Shown here: one piece after another, positions 8,772 to 16,972 of the stretch
How the letters are laid out: the number at the start of each line of letters is the position of its first letter
Numbering within the stretch: position 1 is the first letter of the stretch
NCBI GenBank assembly: GCA_021813325.1
Contig: JAKALA010000049.1
Location: 1 to 33,340, forward strand
Source of the DNA: a bacterium
GTDB taxonomy: Bacteria > Verrucomicrobiota > Verrucomicrobiia > Limisphaerales > UBA11358
Reading direction: 5' to 3'
Length of the DNA stretch: 33,340 nt
Notes under the pieces: generated by a model
What the model was told of the DNA's origin: nothing
Seen by the model: the letters and a program-made list of their open reading frames with translations, nothing else
Databases searched by the model: none
Made by a program: the position numbers and the translations under genes

Positions 8772-8796
8772 ATTCCGTTGGTTTTTGCAACTCACT

Positions 8797-8840
8797 CCGG
8801 GCGTTACCTTCATCTGGTAACGCCCGGATTTATTTTATTT
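8797..8840 (+). terminator. intrinsic terminator after the metallophosphoesterase
   Basis: A perfect 12-bp stem (left arm 8797-8808, right arm 8816-8827) closes a 7-base loop. It is followed by ATTTATTTTATTT on the plus strand. Confidence 0.92.
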
Positions 8841-8881
8841 GGGCTAGACAAATTTGGCGGGGCGGCGCGTCATTATCAAAA

Positions 8882-9394
8882 ATGCCCGCCGGAATGGACA
8901 TGGAACGGCTTTATGACGAACACGCCCAGTCGCTGTTTGCCTTCCTGCTCCATCTGACCCGGGACGAGGCCGATACGCGCGATTTGATCCAGAAAATTTT
9001 TGTCAAAATCGCGCGCGAACCCAAGCTGCTGACCGGCGTCCGGGAGGAGCGCGCGTTTCTCATCCGTCTGGCGCGCAATGCCGCCATTGACTTGATGCGC
9101 CGGCGCGGGTCGCGCGAGCGGAGCAAGGAACATTATGCCGCGGAATGCCCATCGCTTTTCGCCCCCGCTTCCGATCCGGATGAAGCCAATTTTCGCGAGC
9201 AATTGACCGCTGCGCTCACCTTGTTGCCGCCAGACCAGTGCATGGTGGCGCATCTGAAACTTTGGGAAGGCTTGACGTTTGAGGAGATCGCCACGGCCCT
9301 GGAAATTTCGCCCAACACCGCCGCGAGCCGTTATCGCTATGCGTTAGACAAATTACGCGAGCTATTGCGTCCCCTTTACGAGGAAATTAAATGA
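8882..9394 (+). CDS. ECF-type RNA polymerase sigma factor
   Basis: 170 aa, typical of extracytoplasmic-function sigma factors. Region 2 spans about residues 8-78: LYDEHAQSLFAFLLHLTRDEADTRDLIQKIFVKI, then FLIRLARNAAIDLMRRR. Region 4 spans about 110-165: LTALLP-type PPDQCMVAHLKLWEGLTFEEIATALEISPNTAASRYRYALDKLRELL, a clear helix-turn-helix. The start is uncertain by four codons; the ATG at 8894 is an alternative. Its stop overlaps the start of the next gene by four bases (ATGA), the usual arrangement of an ECF factor with its regulator. Target promoters are not visible here. Confidence 0.93.
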   Translation: MPAGMDMERLYDEHAQSLFAFLLHLTRDEADTRDLIQKIFVKIAREPKLLTGVREERAFLIRLARNAAIDLMRRRGSRERSKEHYAAECPSLFAPASDPDEANFREQLTAALTLLPPDQCMVAHLKLWEGLTFEEIATALEISPNTAASRYRYALDKLRELLRPLYEEIK

Positions 9395-9819
9395 ACGAGT
9401 TGGAACAACGCTTAAACCGTCAGTCGCCGCGCCCCATACCACCCGAATGGCGCGCGGAAATCCTCTCCGCCGCGCATGAAGCACAGGCAGCCCAAGCTAA
9501 GATTCAAACGTCACCGCGCTCGCGGCTAAACAAGCTGCATGATCAAATTTCGGCTTTGTTTTGGCCGCAGCCCAAGGCGTGGGCCGGCCTGGCCGCCGCT
9601 TGGATTTTTATTGTGGCCGTCCATGTCGCCTTGAGTGACGCACCGGTAAAACCCCTCGCTAAGGTCGCGCCGTCGTCGCCCGACGTTGTTTTGGAGCTGA
9701 AGAATCAACAGCGCCTGCTGGCGGAACTGGTCGGTTCCTACGAACCCAGGACGGCTGACCGGCAAAGAAAATCACCGGCGCGACCGCGCAGCCAATGCGA
9801 GGGCTTTCAAACCGCGTAA
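9391..9819 (+). CDS. single-pass membrane protein, candidate anti-sigma partner
   Basis: 142 aa. The N-terminal half (about 50 residues) is cytoplasmic-looking, with RPIPPEWRAEILSAAHEA. One transmembrane helix follows at about residues 65-83 (WAGLAAAWIFIVAVHVAL), then a Pro-rich linker, a short helix (LELKNQQRLLAELVGSY) and a basic tail. The start overlaps the ECF sigma stop (ATGA), so the two are translationally coupled. Topology and position fit an anti-sigma factor, but no zinc-binding HxxxCxxC motif or known anti-sigma domain is present. The role is therefore inferred from context only. Confidence 0.62.
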   Translation: MNELEQRLNRQSPRPIPPEWRAEILSAAHEAQAAQAKIQTSPRSRLNKLHDQISALFWPQPKAWAGLAAAWIFIVAVHVALSDAPVKPLAKVAPSSPDVVLELKNQQRLLAELVGSYEPRTADRQRKSPARPRSQCEGFQTA

Positions 9820-9901
9820 TCAGCGCGTTGCTTTGACAAAGGTGTGAATGCCGCCATTGGGTTCAATGGCTAAATCACTTTCGCAAAAACTCATTCGAAT
9901 T

Positions 9902-11668
9902 ATGAACGATAAACCTCAAAAACCCTGGCAGGAATCCGTAAAAAGTCCGGCGAAATATTTCGGCTGGTTTGGCGTGGTGATCAGTTGCGCTTTGCTGATT
10001 TGCGGGTGCGCTCTGTTTTTGCTGACAGCGCCGTGGAAATCGGAAAACTACGGCGGCATCACGGCGATAATCTGGATCGTTCTGATCGCCGCAGAGGTGA
10101 CGCTGGCGGTTTTCGTGGCCCGGGAATTCCTCCGCAATTTCCGGCGGTTTTTCTTTGCCCTGGTTTGTCTGGCGACGTTCATAGGATTGGTTTACGCGGA
10201 GGAAGATTTGCGCGGCTGGCTCACCTGGTCCCATTTTAAACGGGATTGGGAAGCCAAAGGGATAAACTTTGACATCGCGGGCGTGGCCCCGGCCCCGGTG
10301 GCCGGGGATAAAAACTTTGCCCTCACTCCCATCGCGTATTCCGGTTATGGATTCATTTTGACCCGCGATGGCAAACGGATTCCCAACGCCCAGCGCGATA
10401 CAAATTTCGTTCAACGGTTGCGTATGCCGATTACTGTAGAACATTTTAGAGAACCAGAACACTGGCTGGGCAACTGGCAGCTCGGCCAGTTCAGCGACCT
10501 GCAGGTGATGCAGAAATATTATCGGGATGCGGCTGCCAAGACGAACGAGTTTGCCGTGCCGGCGACGCCGCAATCGCCCGGTGCCGACATTTTGCTGGCG
10601 CTCGGCAAATACGACGCCACGATCGAGGAATTGCGGGCCGCCAGCGTGTTGCCGGAGTCGCGCTTTCCACTGGAGTATGATTACGATGACCCCGGAGAAA
10701 TTTTGCTGCCGCATTTGGCCGCGCTGAAGCAGTGCAGCGAGGTATTACAGTTGCGGTGCCTGGCGGAACTGGCCAATGGTCAAAACCAGAAGGCGACGGA
10801 TGACCTGAAGTTAATGTTGCAATTGACCGGCAAGGTGAAGACGGAACCATTTTTGATTTCGCATTTGGTGCGCATTGCCATGTTGCAAATGGCCTTCCAG
10901 CCGCTCTGGGAAGGCCTGGCGCGGCACCAGTGGACGGATTCCCAGCTCGTGGCTTTGGATGGCGAACTGGCAAAAATTGATTTTGCCGAGGCTTATGTGC
11001 GGGCCATGAAAGGCGAATTGGCCATGCAGCACGGCGAAATTAATTATTTGCGACGTAATCCTGGGCGATTGCCAGACTTGTTAAATGCGCGATTTTCTAA
11101 TGACGGTTGGATCGATAACGCAATTCTTGGTCTGCTCGGGCGCGTAGTTCCTACGGGCTGGTCTTATCAAAACGAGTATCGGTCGGCCCGGCTGATGGTG
11201 AACTATTTCATTCCCGTGGCGAACGAAGAACAAGGCACCTTTTCACCTGATTTGGGCGAACAGGGATCGGTCGTGTTGATGCAAGAAACCAAGTCGCCCA
11301 GCCCTTTTAATTTCATTGAGGGCAGAATGTTACCGGCGCTTACGCGCGCTTCGTTGCGATTTGCCTTTGCCCAAGCTTCGGTAAATATGGCCCGGATCGC
11401 CTTGGCGTTGGAACATTACCGGCTGGCGCACGGAGATTATCCCGCCGCCTTGGCCAAGCTTGCGCCCGATGACATCCAGGAACTGCCGCAGGACGTGATC
11501 GGTGGCCAGCCGCTGAAATACCGTCGTGAGGCGGATGGATTGTTTACGCTTTATTCGGTGGGATGGAATAAAACCGATGATGGCGGCGTGTTCGCCTTTC
11601 GCGCGGAAAATTCCGCCCGGCCTGACTTGGAGAAAGGCGACTGGGTCTGGCGCTATCCGGCGAAGTAA
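9902..11668 (+). CDS. large membrane-anchored protein with a pseudopilin-like C-terminal segment
   Basis: 588 aa from the ATG at 9902; an in-frame ATG at 9848 preceded by AAAGGTG would add 18 residues. Three transmembrane helices lie near the N-terminus (about 20-43, 53-74 and 83-100), followed by a soluble region of about 480 residues with no motif I recognise. Near the end, ALEHYRLAHGDYPAALAKLAPD and QDVIGGQPLKYRREADGLFTLYSVGWNKTDDGG resemble the C-terminal part of type II secretion G-like pseudopilins. That pattern also appears in many uncharacterised Planctomycetes and Verrucomicrobia proteins. It lies downstream of the ECF sigma factor and its partner and may be their target or part of the signalling unit. 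Function unknown. Confidence 0.7.
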   Translation: MNDKPQKPWQESVKSPAKYFGWFGVVISCALLICGCALFLLTAPWKSENYGGITAIIWIVLIAAEVTLAVFVAREFLRNFRRFFFALVCLATFIGLVYAEEDLRGWLTWSHFKRDWEAKGINFDIAGVAPAPVAGDKNFALTPIAYSGYGFILTRDGKRIPNAQRDTNFVQRLRMPITVEHFREPEHWLGNWQLGQFSDLQVMQKYYRDAAAKTNEFAVPATPQSPGADILLALGKYDATIEELRAASVLPESRFPLEYDYDDPGEILLPHLAALKQCSEVLQLRCLAELANGQNQKATDDLKLMLQLTGKVKTEPFLISHLVRIAMLQMAFQPLWEGLARHQWTDSQLVALDGELAKIDFAEAYVRAMKGELAMQHGEINYLRRNPGRLPDLLNARFSNDGWIDNAILGLLGRVVPTGWSYQNEYRSARLMVNYFIPVANEEQGTFSPDLGEQGSVVLMQETKSPSPFNFIEGRMLPALTRASLRFAFAQASVNMARIALALEHYRLAHGDYPAALAKLAPDDIQELPQDVIGGQPLKYRREADGLFTLYSVGWNKTDDGGVFAFRAENSARPDLEKGDWVWRYPAK

Positions 11669-11786
11669 TTCTTTGCAAGTGGATATTAAATTCGCGGGGT
11701 TGCTCTTGAAGTGAAAGTCGCGCATTGCAACCAAGTTTTATCAGTGTTCAACCGCGTTTAACTGTGGTTAAATTCGGGCCGCGATT

Positions 11787-13268
11787 ATGGAATACGAAGC
11801 TGTCATCGGGCTGGAAACGCACGTCCAGCTCAAGACCCAATCCAAGATGTGGTGCGGTTGCGCGAACCAATACGGTTCCGAGCCGAACACCAACGTCTGC
11901 CCCGTGTGCCTCGGCCTGCCTGGCGTGCTGCCCGTGCCCAACGCGGAGGCGCTCCGCAAAACCGTCTTGACCGGTTATCTGCTCAACTGCGAAATCCCCC
12001 GCTTCGCCAAGTTCGACCGCAAGAGCTATTTCTACCCGGACATGCCGAAGAATTACCAGCTCACCCAATACGACCAGCCCAGCACGGCCAACGGCTACGT
12101 GGAATTTGAATTTCAGGGCGGGATCTCCCGCGTGCGCATCACCCGCGCGCACCTCGAGGAAGACGTGGGCAAGAGCACGCATTTCGAGCGCCACAGCGGC
12201 GTGGATTTCAACCGCGCCGGCGTGCCGCTGCTGGAAATCGTTTCCGAGCCGGACCTTACCAGCGCCGACATGGCGTATGCCTATCTCAACGCGCTCACGG
12301 AAATTTTGCATCAGGGCGGCATCAGCGATTGCGACATGGAAAAAGGCATGGTGCGCTGCGACGTGAATGTGTCGGTGCGCCCGGTGGGTTCCCAGGAACT
12401 CGGCGCGAAGATTGAAATCAAGAACATGAACAGCTTTTCCGGCGTGCGCCGGGCGCTGGAATACGAAATCCCGCGCCAGATCGAAGCGGTAAAGCGCGGG
12501 GAAAAGCTCATTCAATCCACGCGCCGCTGGGATGATGTTGCTGGCATCACCGAGCAGATGCGCACGAAGGAAGACGCGCACGATTATCGCTATTTTCCCG
12601 ATCCCGACCTCATGCCGCTCGCGCCCACGGACGAATGGCTGGCCGGAGTAAAGGCGCAAGTCATCGAACTGCCGCTGGCGCGCAAGCAGCGGTTCATGAG
12701 CGACTTTGGTTTGCCAGCCGGCGACGCGGAAGTGTTCAAAATCAACCCAACGCTTGGCAATTATTTTGAAGGCATCGCCAAGCAGGCAAAGAACCCCAAG
12801 GCGGTGGCCAACTGGGTGATCAACAATTTGCAGGCGAAACTGGCGGAATTAAACGAAGCCGAAAAATCCGAACAAGGATCCATGGGCTTGGAACCGGCCG
12901 ACATGAAGCTGTCGTCGCTGGCGGATTTGAAATTCAAGCCCGAGGCGATTTTGGAGCTGGTGAATCTGGTGGAAGCCAAGACGATCAGCAGTTCCGCCGC
13001 GCAGCAGGTGTTTGCCGAGATGTTCGCCACCGGCAAGGCTCCCGCTGCCATCGTGCAGGAAAAAGGGTTGGCGCAAGTGAGCGACACGGGTGCGATTGAA
13101 CAGTTCTGCGATGAAGCCCTCGCGGCCAACCCGAAGTTTGTGGCGGATTACAAGGCGGGCAAGGTGGCGGTGCTCAACGCGCTCAAAGGCCAGGTGATGA
13201 AACTCTCCAAAGGCAAGGCCAACCCCGCGCTGGTCGGCGAAATTTTAGAGCGAAAATTGAAAAGCTGA
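11787..13268 (+). CDS. gatB: aspartyl/glutamyl-tRNA amidotransferase subunit B
   Basis: 493 aa, slightly longer than the usual 475-480. GatB binds the mischarged Glu-tRNA-Gln or Asp-tRNA-Asn and activates the acyl group, while GatA supplies ammonia. Family signatures are clear: EAVIGLETHVQL at the N-terminus, CPVCLGLPGVLPVPN near residue 38, YPDMPKNYQLTQYD, and HLEEDVGKSTH followed by DFNRAGVPLLEIVSEPD. The C-terminal YqeY-like tail domain begins at about residue 345 and ends in NPALVGEILERKL. gatA and gatC are not adjacent, so this is a split locus. It implies that Gln-tRNA and/or Asn-tRNA are made by transamidation in this organism. Confidence 0.97.
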   Translation: MEYEAVIGLETHVQLKTQSKMWCGCANQYGSEPNTNVCPVCLGLPGVLPVPNAEALRKTVLTGYLLNCEIPRFAKFDRKSYFYPDMPKNYQLTQYDQPSTANGYVEFEFQGGISRVRITRAHLEEDVGKSTHFERHSGVDFNRAGVPLLEIVSEPDLTSADMAYAYLNALTEILHQGGISDCDMEKGMVRCDVNVSVRPVGSQELGAKIEIKNMNSFSGVRRALEYEIPRQIEAVKRGEKLIQSTRRWDDVAGITEQMRTKEDAHDYRYFPDPDLMPLAPTDEWLAGVKAQVIELPLARKQRFMSDFGLPAGDAEVFKINPTLGNYFEGIAKQAKNPKAVANWVINNLQAKLAELNEAEKSEQGSMGLEPADMKLSSLADLKFKPEAILELVNLVEAKTISSSAAQQVFAEMFATGKAPAAIVQEKGLAQVSDTGAIEQFCDEALAANPKFVADYKAGKVAVLNALKGQVMKLSKGKANPALVGEILERKLKS

Positions 13269-13269
13269 T

Positions 13270-13457
13270 TTCAACCCGGATACCGCAATTGAAACCGCGA
13301 AAGACGCCAAATACGCGAATAGAAAAGCGGTTGTGTAAAGCGGGACATTCATGTGTTGGATAATGGCATTGTGGCGGGGCAAATGGAAGTGAACCCCGGT
13401 ATGTTCGCCTATTTCGCGTGGTTCGCGGTTTATCTCAACTGCGTTTTTTAGGTTGAA
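13270..13457. repeat. intergenic inverted-repeat element, copy A
   Basis: A 188-bp element with imperfect terminal inverted repeats of about 50 bases. The left arm (13270-13322) reads TTCAACCC, GATACCGCAATTG, AAACCGCGAA, ACGCGAA. The right arm (13404-13457) is its reverse complement with a few changes (TTCGCGTGGTTCGCGGTTTA then CAACTGCG and AGGTTGAA). The centre carries no gene I can support. It starts two bases after the gatB stop and lies between convergent genes. It matches copies B and C below. Confidence 0.75.
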
Positions 13458-13501
13458 TCCACGCAAAACTCCGCAGCGTCCTTGTCCTTGGACCCGCCGA
13501 A

Positions 13502-14206
13502 TCACCAAAAATGCCACGCTCCGCGCCAGACGACCCAGATCCCGAGCAGAAAATTGGTGATGGCATGAGCCGTCATTGCGTCACCCAGACGGTTTTTCCG
13601 CAGCACCAGCCATTGATAAGCGGCACCGCATAAAATGGCCGCCAGCCATTCGTTGTGGGCCAGGCCGAAAATTCCAATGGTCGCCAGAAACGGGGTTAGC
13701 GCAAATTGGTTCAGCGGCACCGCCAAAAAGTCAGGCTTCGCGATGTAGCGATACAAAAAGGAACGATAGAACACTTCTTCCAACGGCGGCACAATCAGGC
13801 TTGATCCGAGAATGCGCACGGCGATGAAGAACCAGGCCAGTCCGGAGCCGACCCCGTATTCAACGTTGGGGTTCCACATGGCCGGCGGAGTTTTGGGCGG
13901 ATGCGAAAGGCCCAGTTTGACCCAGAGCGAAGTTTGCGTCGTCCACTCGCCGTGGATGCCAATCCAGACCGCGAACATCGCCACGCCCATGGCCACCGCT
14001 TCCCAACTGAATGCCCACCGCATTTCTTTGAGAAGAGGACGCAAGGCAACAATCATGCCCAGCCCGACGACCGTTTTGCCGAAATAAAACCAATACGGCG
14101 AAGCGGCGCCAAAGTGGCTTTGGGCAGCCGTCAATAAAACGAAGATAAAAAACGGCGCCACCCGGACCGTCGTCGGCGAATTGGACAGTCTTTGGTAAAA
14201 GGACAT
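13502..14206 (-). CDS. CPBP-type intramembrane protease, CAAX prenyl protease-related (PEP-CTERM class)
   Basis: 234 aa with about seven to eight hydrophobic segments. The CPBP (Abi) glutamic protease motifs are present: EEVFYR (Glu143, Glu144, Arg148), His184 in LAHNEW, and His214/Asn218 in AHAITN. The conserved frame RILGSSLIVPPLEEVFYRSFLYRY, with the ending LLGIWVVWRGAWHFW, matches what I recall of the CAAX prenyl protease-related family found with exosortase/PEP-CTERM systems (TIGR03008). It starts eight bases after the gspB-like gene on the same strand, so it is probably the third gene of that operon. The substrate is unknown; processing of exported or sorted proteins is an inference from the family association. 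Confidence 0.85.
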   Translation of the reverse strand: MSFYQRLSNSPTTVRVAPFFIFVLLTAAQSHFGAASPYWFYFGKTVVGLGMIVALRPLLKEMRWAFSWEAVAMGVAMFAVWIGIHGEWTTQTSLWVKLGLSHPPKTPPAMWNPNVEYGVGSGLAWFFIAVRILGSSLIVPPLEEVFYRSFLYRYIAKPDFLAVPLNQFALTPFLATIGIFGLAHNEWLAAILCGAAYQWLVLRKNRLGDAMTAHAITNFLLGIWVVWRGAWHFW

Positions 14207-14213
14207 GATGATT

Positions 14214-14735
14214 TCAATTGCCCATGTTCAACACGGTGGCTTGGCCGTTGCGATCCACCAAAGTCACCGCCGATTTGGAGATGGCCTTCACCCGATATTT
14301 TAAAAATGGGTCACCCGTGCGCACCGTCTGGCCATCAATAATGGCACTGGGGGCAGTGGGCGAGTAAAAGATGCCTTGTAATTTGGGCAAAGGCAAGACT
14401 GCCGGAACCGGCACCGCTTCCAGCCGAGTTGCGGGAGCCGAGGTGTTAACCATGGGAGGAACCGGCGCTTTGACTTGAACCACCGGTTGCGCAGCGAAGA
14501 CCGGTTTGGATTCGACCGCAGGGGTCATGATCGTTGGCCGCGCGGAGCGATGGGCCAGCGACCAGCCGATGAATAATGTGGCAGCGATGATCAGGAAAAT
14601 CACCAATGCTGGCAGCAGCCAAATGGTGGCGGAGGGAGCTGGAGCGGGCACGGGTCGCAGCGGCGCGGGGGGATTCAACGGGCTTTGAGGCGGGGCCTTT
14701 CGAGCTTCTTTCAAGGCGTCATTGATCAGACTCAT
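14214..14735 (-). CDS. GspB-like general secretion protein
   Basis: 173 aa. The N-terminus MSLINDALKEARK is the typical MSxIxxALKxA start of GspB/ExeB-type proteins. A Pro-rich linker follows, then a transmembrane helix (about 37-60) and a second long Pro/Ala/Val-rich periplasmic linker. The C-terminal domain reads LQGIFYSPTAPSAIIDGQTVRTGD with the ending AVTLVDRNGQATVLNMG. In type II secretion, GspA and GspB form an inner-membrane complex that helps assemble the secretin. The ATG overlaps the stop of the exeA-like gene by four bases. No other gsp gene is adjacent except a pilC/gspF homologue about 12 kb away. Confidence 0.85.
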   Translation of the reverse strand: MSLINDALKEARKAPPQSPLNPPAPLRPVPAPAPSATIWLLPALVIFLIIAATLFIGWSLAHRSARPTIMTPAVESKPVFAAQPVVQVKAPVPPMVNTSAPATRLEAVPVPAVLPLPKLQGIFYSPTAPSAIIDGQTVRTGDPFLKYRVKAISKSAVTLVDRNGQATVLNMGN

Positions 14736-15547
14736 GTATGGATGTGTCCTTCCAGTTCGCGAATGGCCCGGCCCACCATCTGATAATTAATGCGAAAGCT
14801 GCGCTCCACAAATCCAGCCAGCAGCGCCTTGTCACACACGGCATTGATCAGCCGGGGAATGCCCTGGCTGTAGCGGTAAACCCGCCAGATGGCGGGCGTG
14901 GTGAAAGTCGGCGTGCCGGGCGATCCGGCGAGCGCCAGGCGGTGATGCACGTATTGGCCGACCTCCGTGCGGGTCAAGGCATTCAAGTGAAACCGCACCG
15001 TGATGCGCTGGCGCAGTTGCCGCAGCTTGTGGCTGTTCAGACGGTCGCGCAATTCCGGCTGGCCCATCAGCACGATTTGCAGCAGCTTCCGGTCGTCCGT
15101 TTCAATGTTGGAAATCAAGCGCACCTGTTCGAGCAATTCCTCGGTGAGGTTCTGTGCCTCATCCACGATCAACACGGTTTCGCGTCCGGCCAGGGTTTGT
15201 TTCAGCAGAAAATCACTCAGGGCCGTCATGGTTTCCATGCGATCCTTGCCCTTCACATCCAGGCCGTATTCCGTGGCAATGGCCTTCATCAATTCATCGC
15301 CGCGCAGCACCGGATTCAAAATGAGCGCGGTGGAATAATGGCCCTCCAACTGTTCCAGCAGCGCGCGGCAGAGCGTGGTTTTGCCCGCGCCCACCTCGCC
15401 CGTCAACTGCACGAACCCTTTGCGTTCGCGGATGCCATAGAGCAGATGGTTGAACGCCTCGCGATGCTTTGCGCTATGAAAAAGAAAACGCGGGTTCGGC
15501 GTGATGTCGAACGGCGCTTGCTGTAGGCCATAAAACTGCAAATACAC
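14732..15547 (-). CDS. ExeA/GspA-like AAA ATPase
   Basis: 271 aa. It begins with MYLQFYGLQQAPFDITPNPRF, the signature of the ExeA family. Walker A is GEVGAGKT (residues 50-57), Walker B is VLIVDEAQ (125-132), and sensor-type GQPELRDRL and the GIPRLINAVCDKAL motif follow. There is no C-terminal membrane/peptidoglycan-binding extension, so it resembles the short PEP-CTERM/XrtA-associated ATPases more than full-length ExeA. It is the first gene of a minus-strand operon with gspB-like and CPBP genes. It is divergent from cinA, with 132 bases between the starts. Confidence 0.9.
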   Translation of the reverse strand: MYLQFYGLQQAPFDITPNPRFLFHSAKHREAFNHLLYGIRERKGFVQLTGEVGAGKTTLCRALLEQLEGHYSTALILNPVLRGDELMKAIATEYGLDVKGKDRMETMTALSDFLLKQTLAGRETVLIVDEAQNLTEELLEQVRLISNIETDDRKLLQIVLMGQPELRDRLNSHKLRQLRQRITVRFHLNALTRTEVGQYVHHRLALAGSPGTPTFTTPAIWRVYRYSQGIPRLINAVCDKALLAGFVERSFRINYQMVGRAIRELEGHIHT

Positions 15548-15679
15548 CCCGCGCTTTTAGCAGAAAGCCCCGGCGGACGCCACCGAAAGGTTTGAGCGGC
15601 GCGCGCGCCGATGCCCTCGCGATCATCCTGCGTCTCGACCGGGCTTGCCAGTGAGCCGCATCTGCCGGAAACTGCGCGG

Positions 15680-16939
15680 GTGAATGTGGAAATCATCAAC
15701 ACCGGCAGCGAACTCATGCTGGGCCGGGTTTTAAACACCCATCAGCAATGGCTCTGTCGCCGGCTCGCGGATCTGGGCCATGTCGTGACGCGGCAGGTGG
15801 CCATCGCCGACAATGCCCGGGACATTCAAAATGCCGCGCGCGAAGCCCTGGCCCGCGCGGATCTGGTCATCACCACCGGCGGCTTGGGGCCGACTTCCGA
15901 CGACCTCACCCGCGAGTTGATGGCCGAATTGCTGGGGCGGCAGCTCGTGAAAAATGACCGCATCCGCGCTCATATCGAGGAACGATTTGCCAAACGCGGA
16001 TGGACGCGGCCGCCGGCAACCGATGTGGAAACGCTGGTGCCGGAAGGGGCGCTGTTTTTTCTGAATGCTCATGGCACGGCTCCGGGATTGGCCATGAAAA
16101 TTGAAAATAATGCAGGTCCGACTGCCGCCGGGGCGAAATGGCTGATCATGCTGCCGGGCCCGCCGCGTGAGCTGCGCCCGATGTTCGATGACCAGATCGG
16201 GCCTTGGCTGAAGCGGGAGATTAAAAGCGGGATTTTTGTTTGCCGCACGCTGCGCTCCACGGGCATCGGCGAATCACGGGTTCAGGAGTTTGTGCAAACG
16301 GATTTGCATCCGCTGGTGCAACGCGGATTGGAAATCGGCTATTGCGCCCGTCCCGGCGCGGTGGATGTGCGACTGACGGCCGGCGGCAGCGAGGCCGCCA
16401 AGCTGGTGGCGGAAGGCGAAGCCGTGGTCGCCCGAATTCTTGGCGCCAGCATTTTTGGCAAGGATGACGACGAGCTTGAAGCGGTGGTGGTTGAGCTCTT
16501 CCGGCGGAAAGGGAAGACGCTCGCGCTGGCCGAATCTTGCACGGGCGGTGAAATTGCCAGCCGGATCACGAACGTGCCTGGCGCTTCGGAGATATTTCTG
16601 GGAGGCGTGGTCAGTTACGCCAACTCGGCCAAGGAACAACTGCTGGGCGTCAGCGCGGATTTATGGCAACAACATGGCGCCGTCAGCGAAGCGGTGGCCC
16701 AGGCGATGGCTGTTGGGGCGCGGACCCGGCTGGGGGCGGATTTTGCCGTGGCGGTCACGGGTATTGCCGGGCCGGGCGGAGGCACGCCGGAAAAGCCGGT
16801 GGGCACGGTTTATATCGCGCTGGCTTCAGCGCAAGTTGTGGAGGCCAGACGTTTTCTGAATATCTGGGATCGCCACACGTTTAAACAGGTCACGGCCACC
16901 CAGGCCTTAGAGTGGTTGCGTCGGATGGTTTCTGCTTGA
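15680..16939 (+). CDS. cinA: CinA-like protein (nicotinamide mononucleotide deamidase-type C-terminus)
   Basis: 419 aa from a GTG giving (V)NVEIINTGSELMLGRVLN, the usual N-terminus of CinA. An in-frame ATG at 15611 would add 23 residues unlike the family. The N-terminal COG1058/MoCF-like domain covers about 1-170, with TTGGLGPTSDDLTRE and LPGPPRELRPMF. A KH-type linker domain follows, and then the PncC amidase domain from about 265 to the end: LALAESCTGGEIASRITNVPGAS, GAVSEAVAQAMA and AVTGIAGPGGGTPEKPVGTVYIAL. PncC recycles NMN to nicotinate mononucleotide; the N-terminal domain can act as an ADP-ribose pyrophosphatase. The gene stands alone, divergent from the exeA-like operon. Confidence 0.94.
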   Translation: MNVEIINTGSELMLGRVLNTHQQWLCRRLADLGHVVTRQVAIADNARDIQNAAREALARADLVITTGGLGPTSDDLTRELMAELLGRQLVKNDRIRAHIEERFAKRGWTRPPATDVETLVPEGALFFLNAHGTAPGLAMKIENNAGPTAAGAKWLIMLPGPPRELRPMFDDQIGPWLKREIKSGIFVCRTLRSTGIGESRVQEFVQTDLHPLVQRGLEIGYCARPGAVDVRLTAGGSEAAKLVAEGEAVVARILGASIFGKDDDELEAVVVELFRRKGKTLALAESCTGGEIASRITNVPGASEIFLGGVVSYANSAKEQLLGVSADLWQQHGAVSEAVAQAMAVGARTRLGADFAVAVTGIAGPGGGTPEKPVGTVYIALASAQVVEARRFLNIWDRHTFKQVTATQALEWLRRMVSA

Positions 16940-16972
16940 GGCAGCCTGATTTTACGCTAGTGTCAGCATGTT

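Noticed and set aside
9875-10714. Open frame of 279 codons on the minus strand
   Set aside because: It overlaps the membrane-anchored gene downstream of the ECF sigma factor. The plus-strand product has coherent transmembrane helices and a family-like C-terminus, while the minus one has neither.
11748-12659. Open frame of 303 codons on the minus strand
   Set aside because: It is antisense to gatB, which is unmistakable; the product is an Ala/His/Arg-rich shadow.
14738-15526. Open frame of 262 codons on the plus strand
   Set aside because: It is antisense to the ExeA-like ATPase, with no domain.
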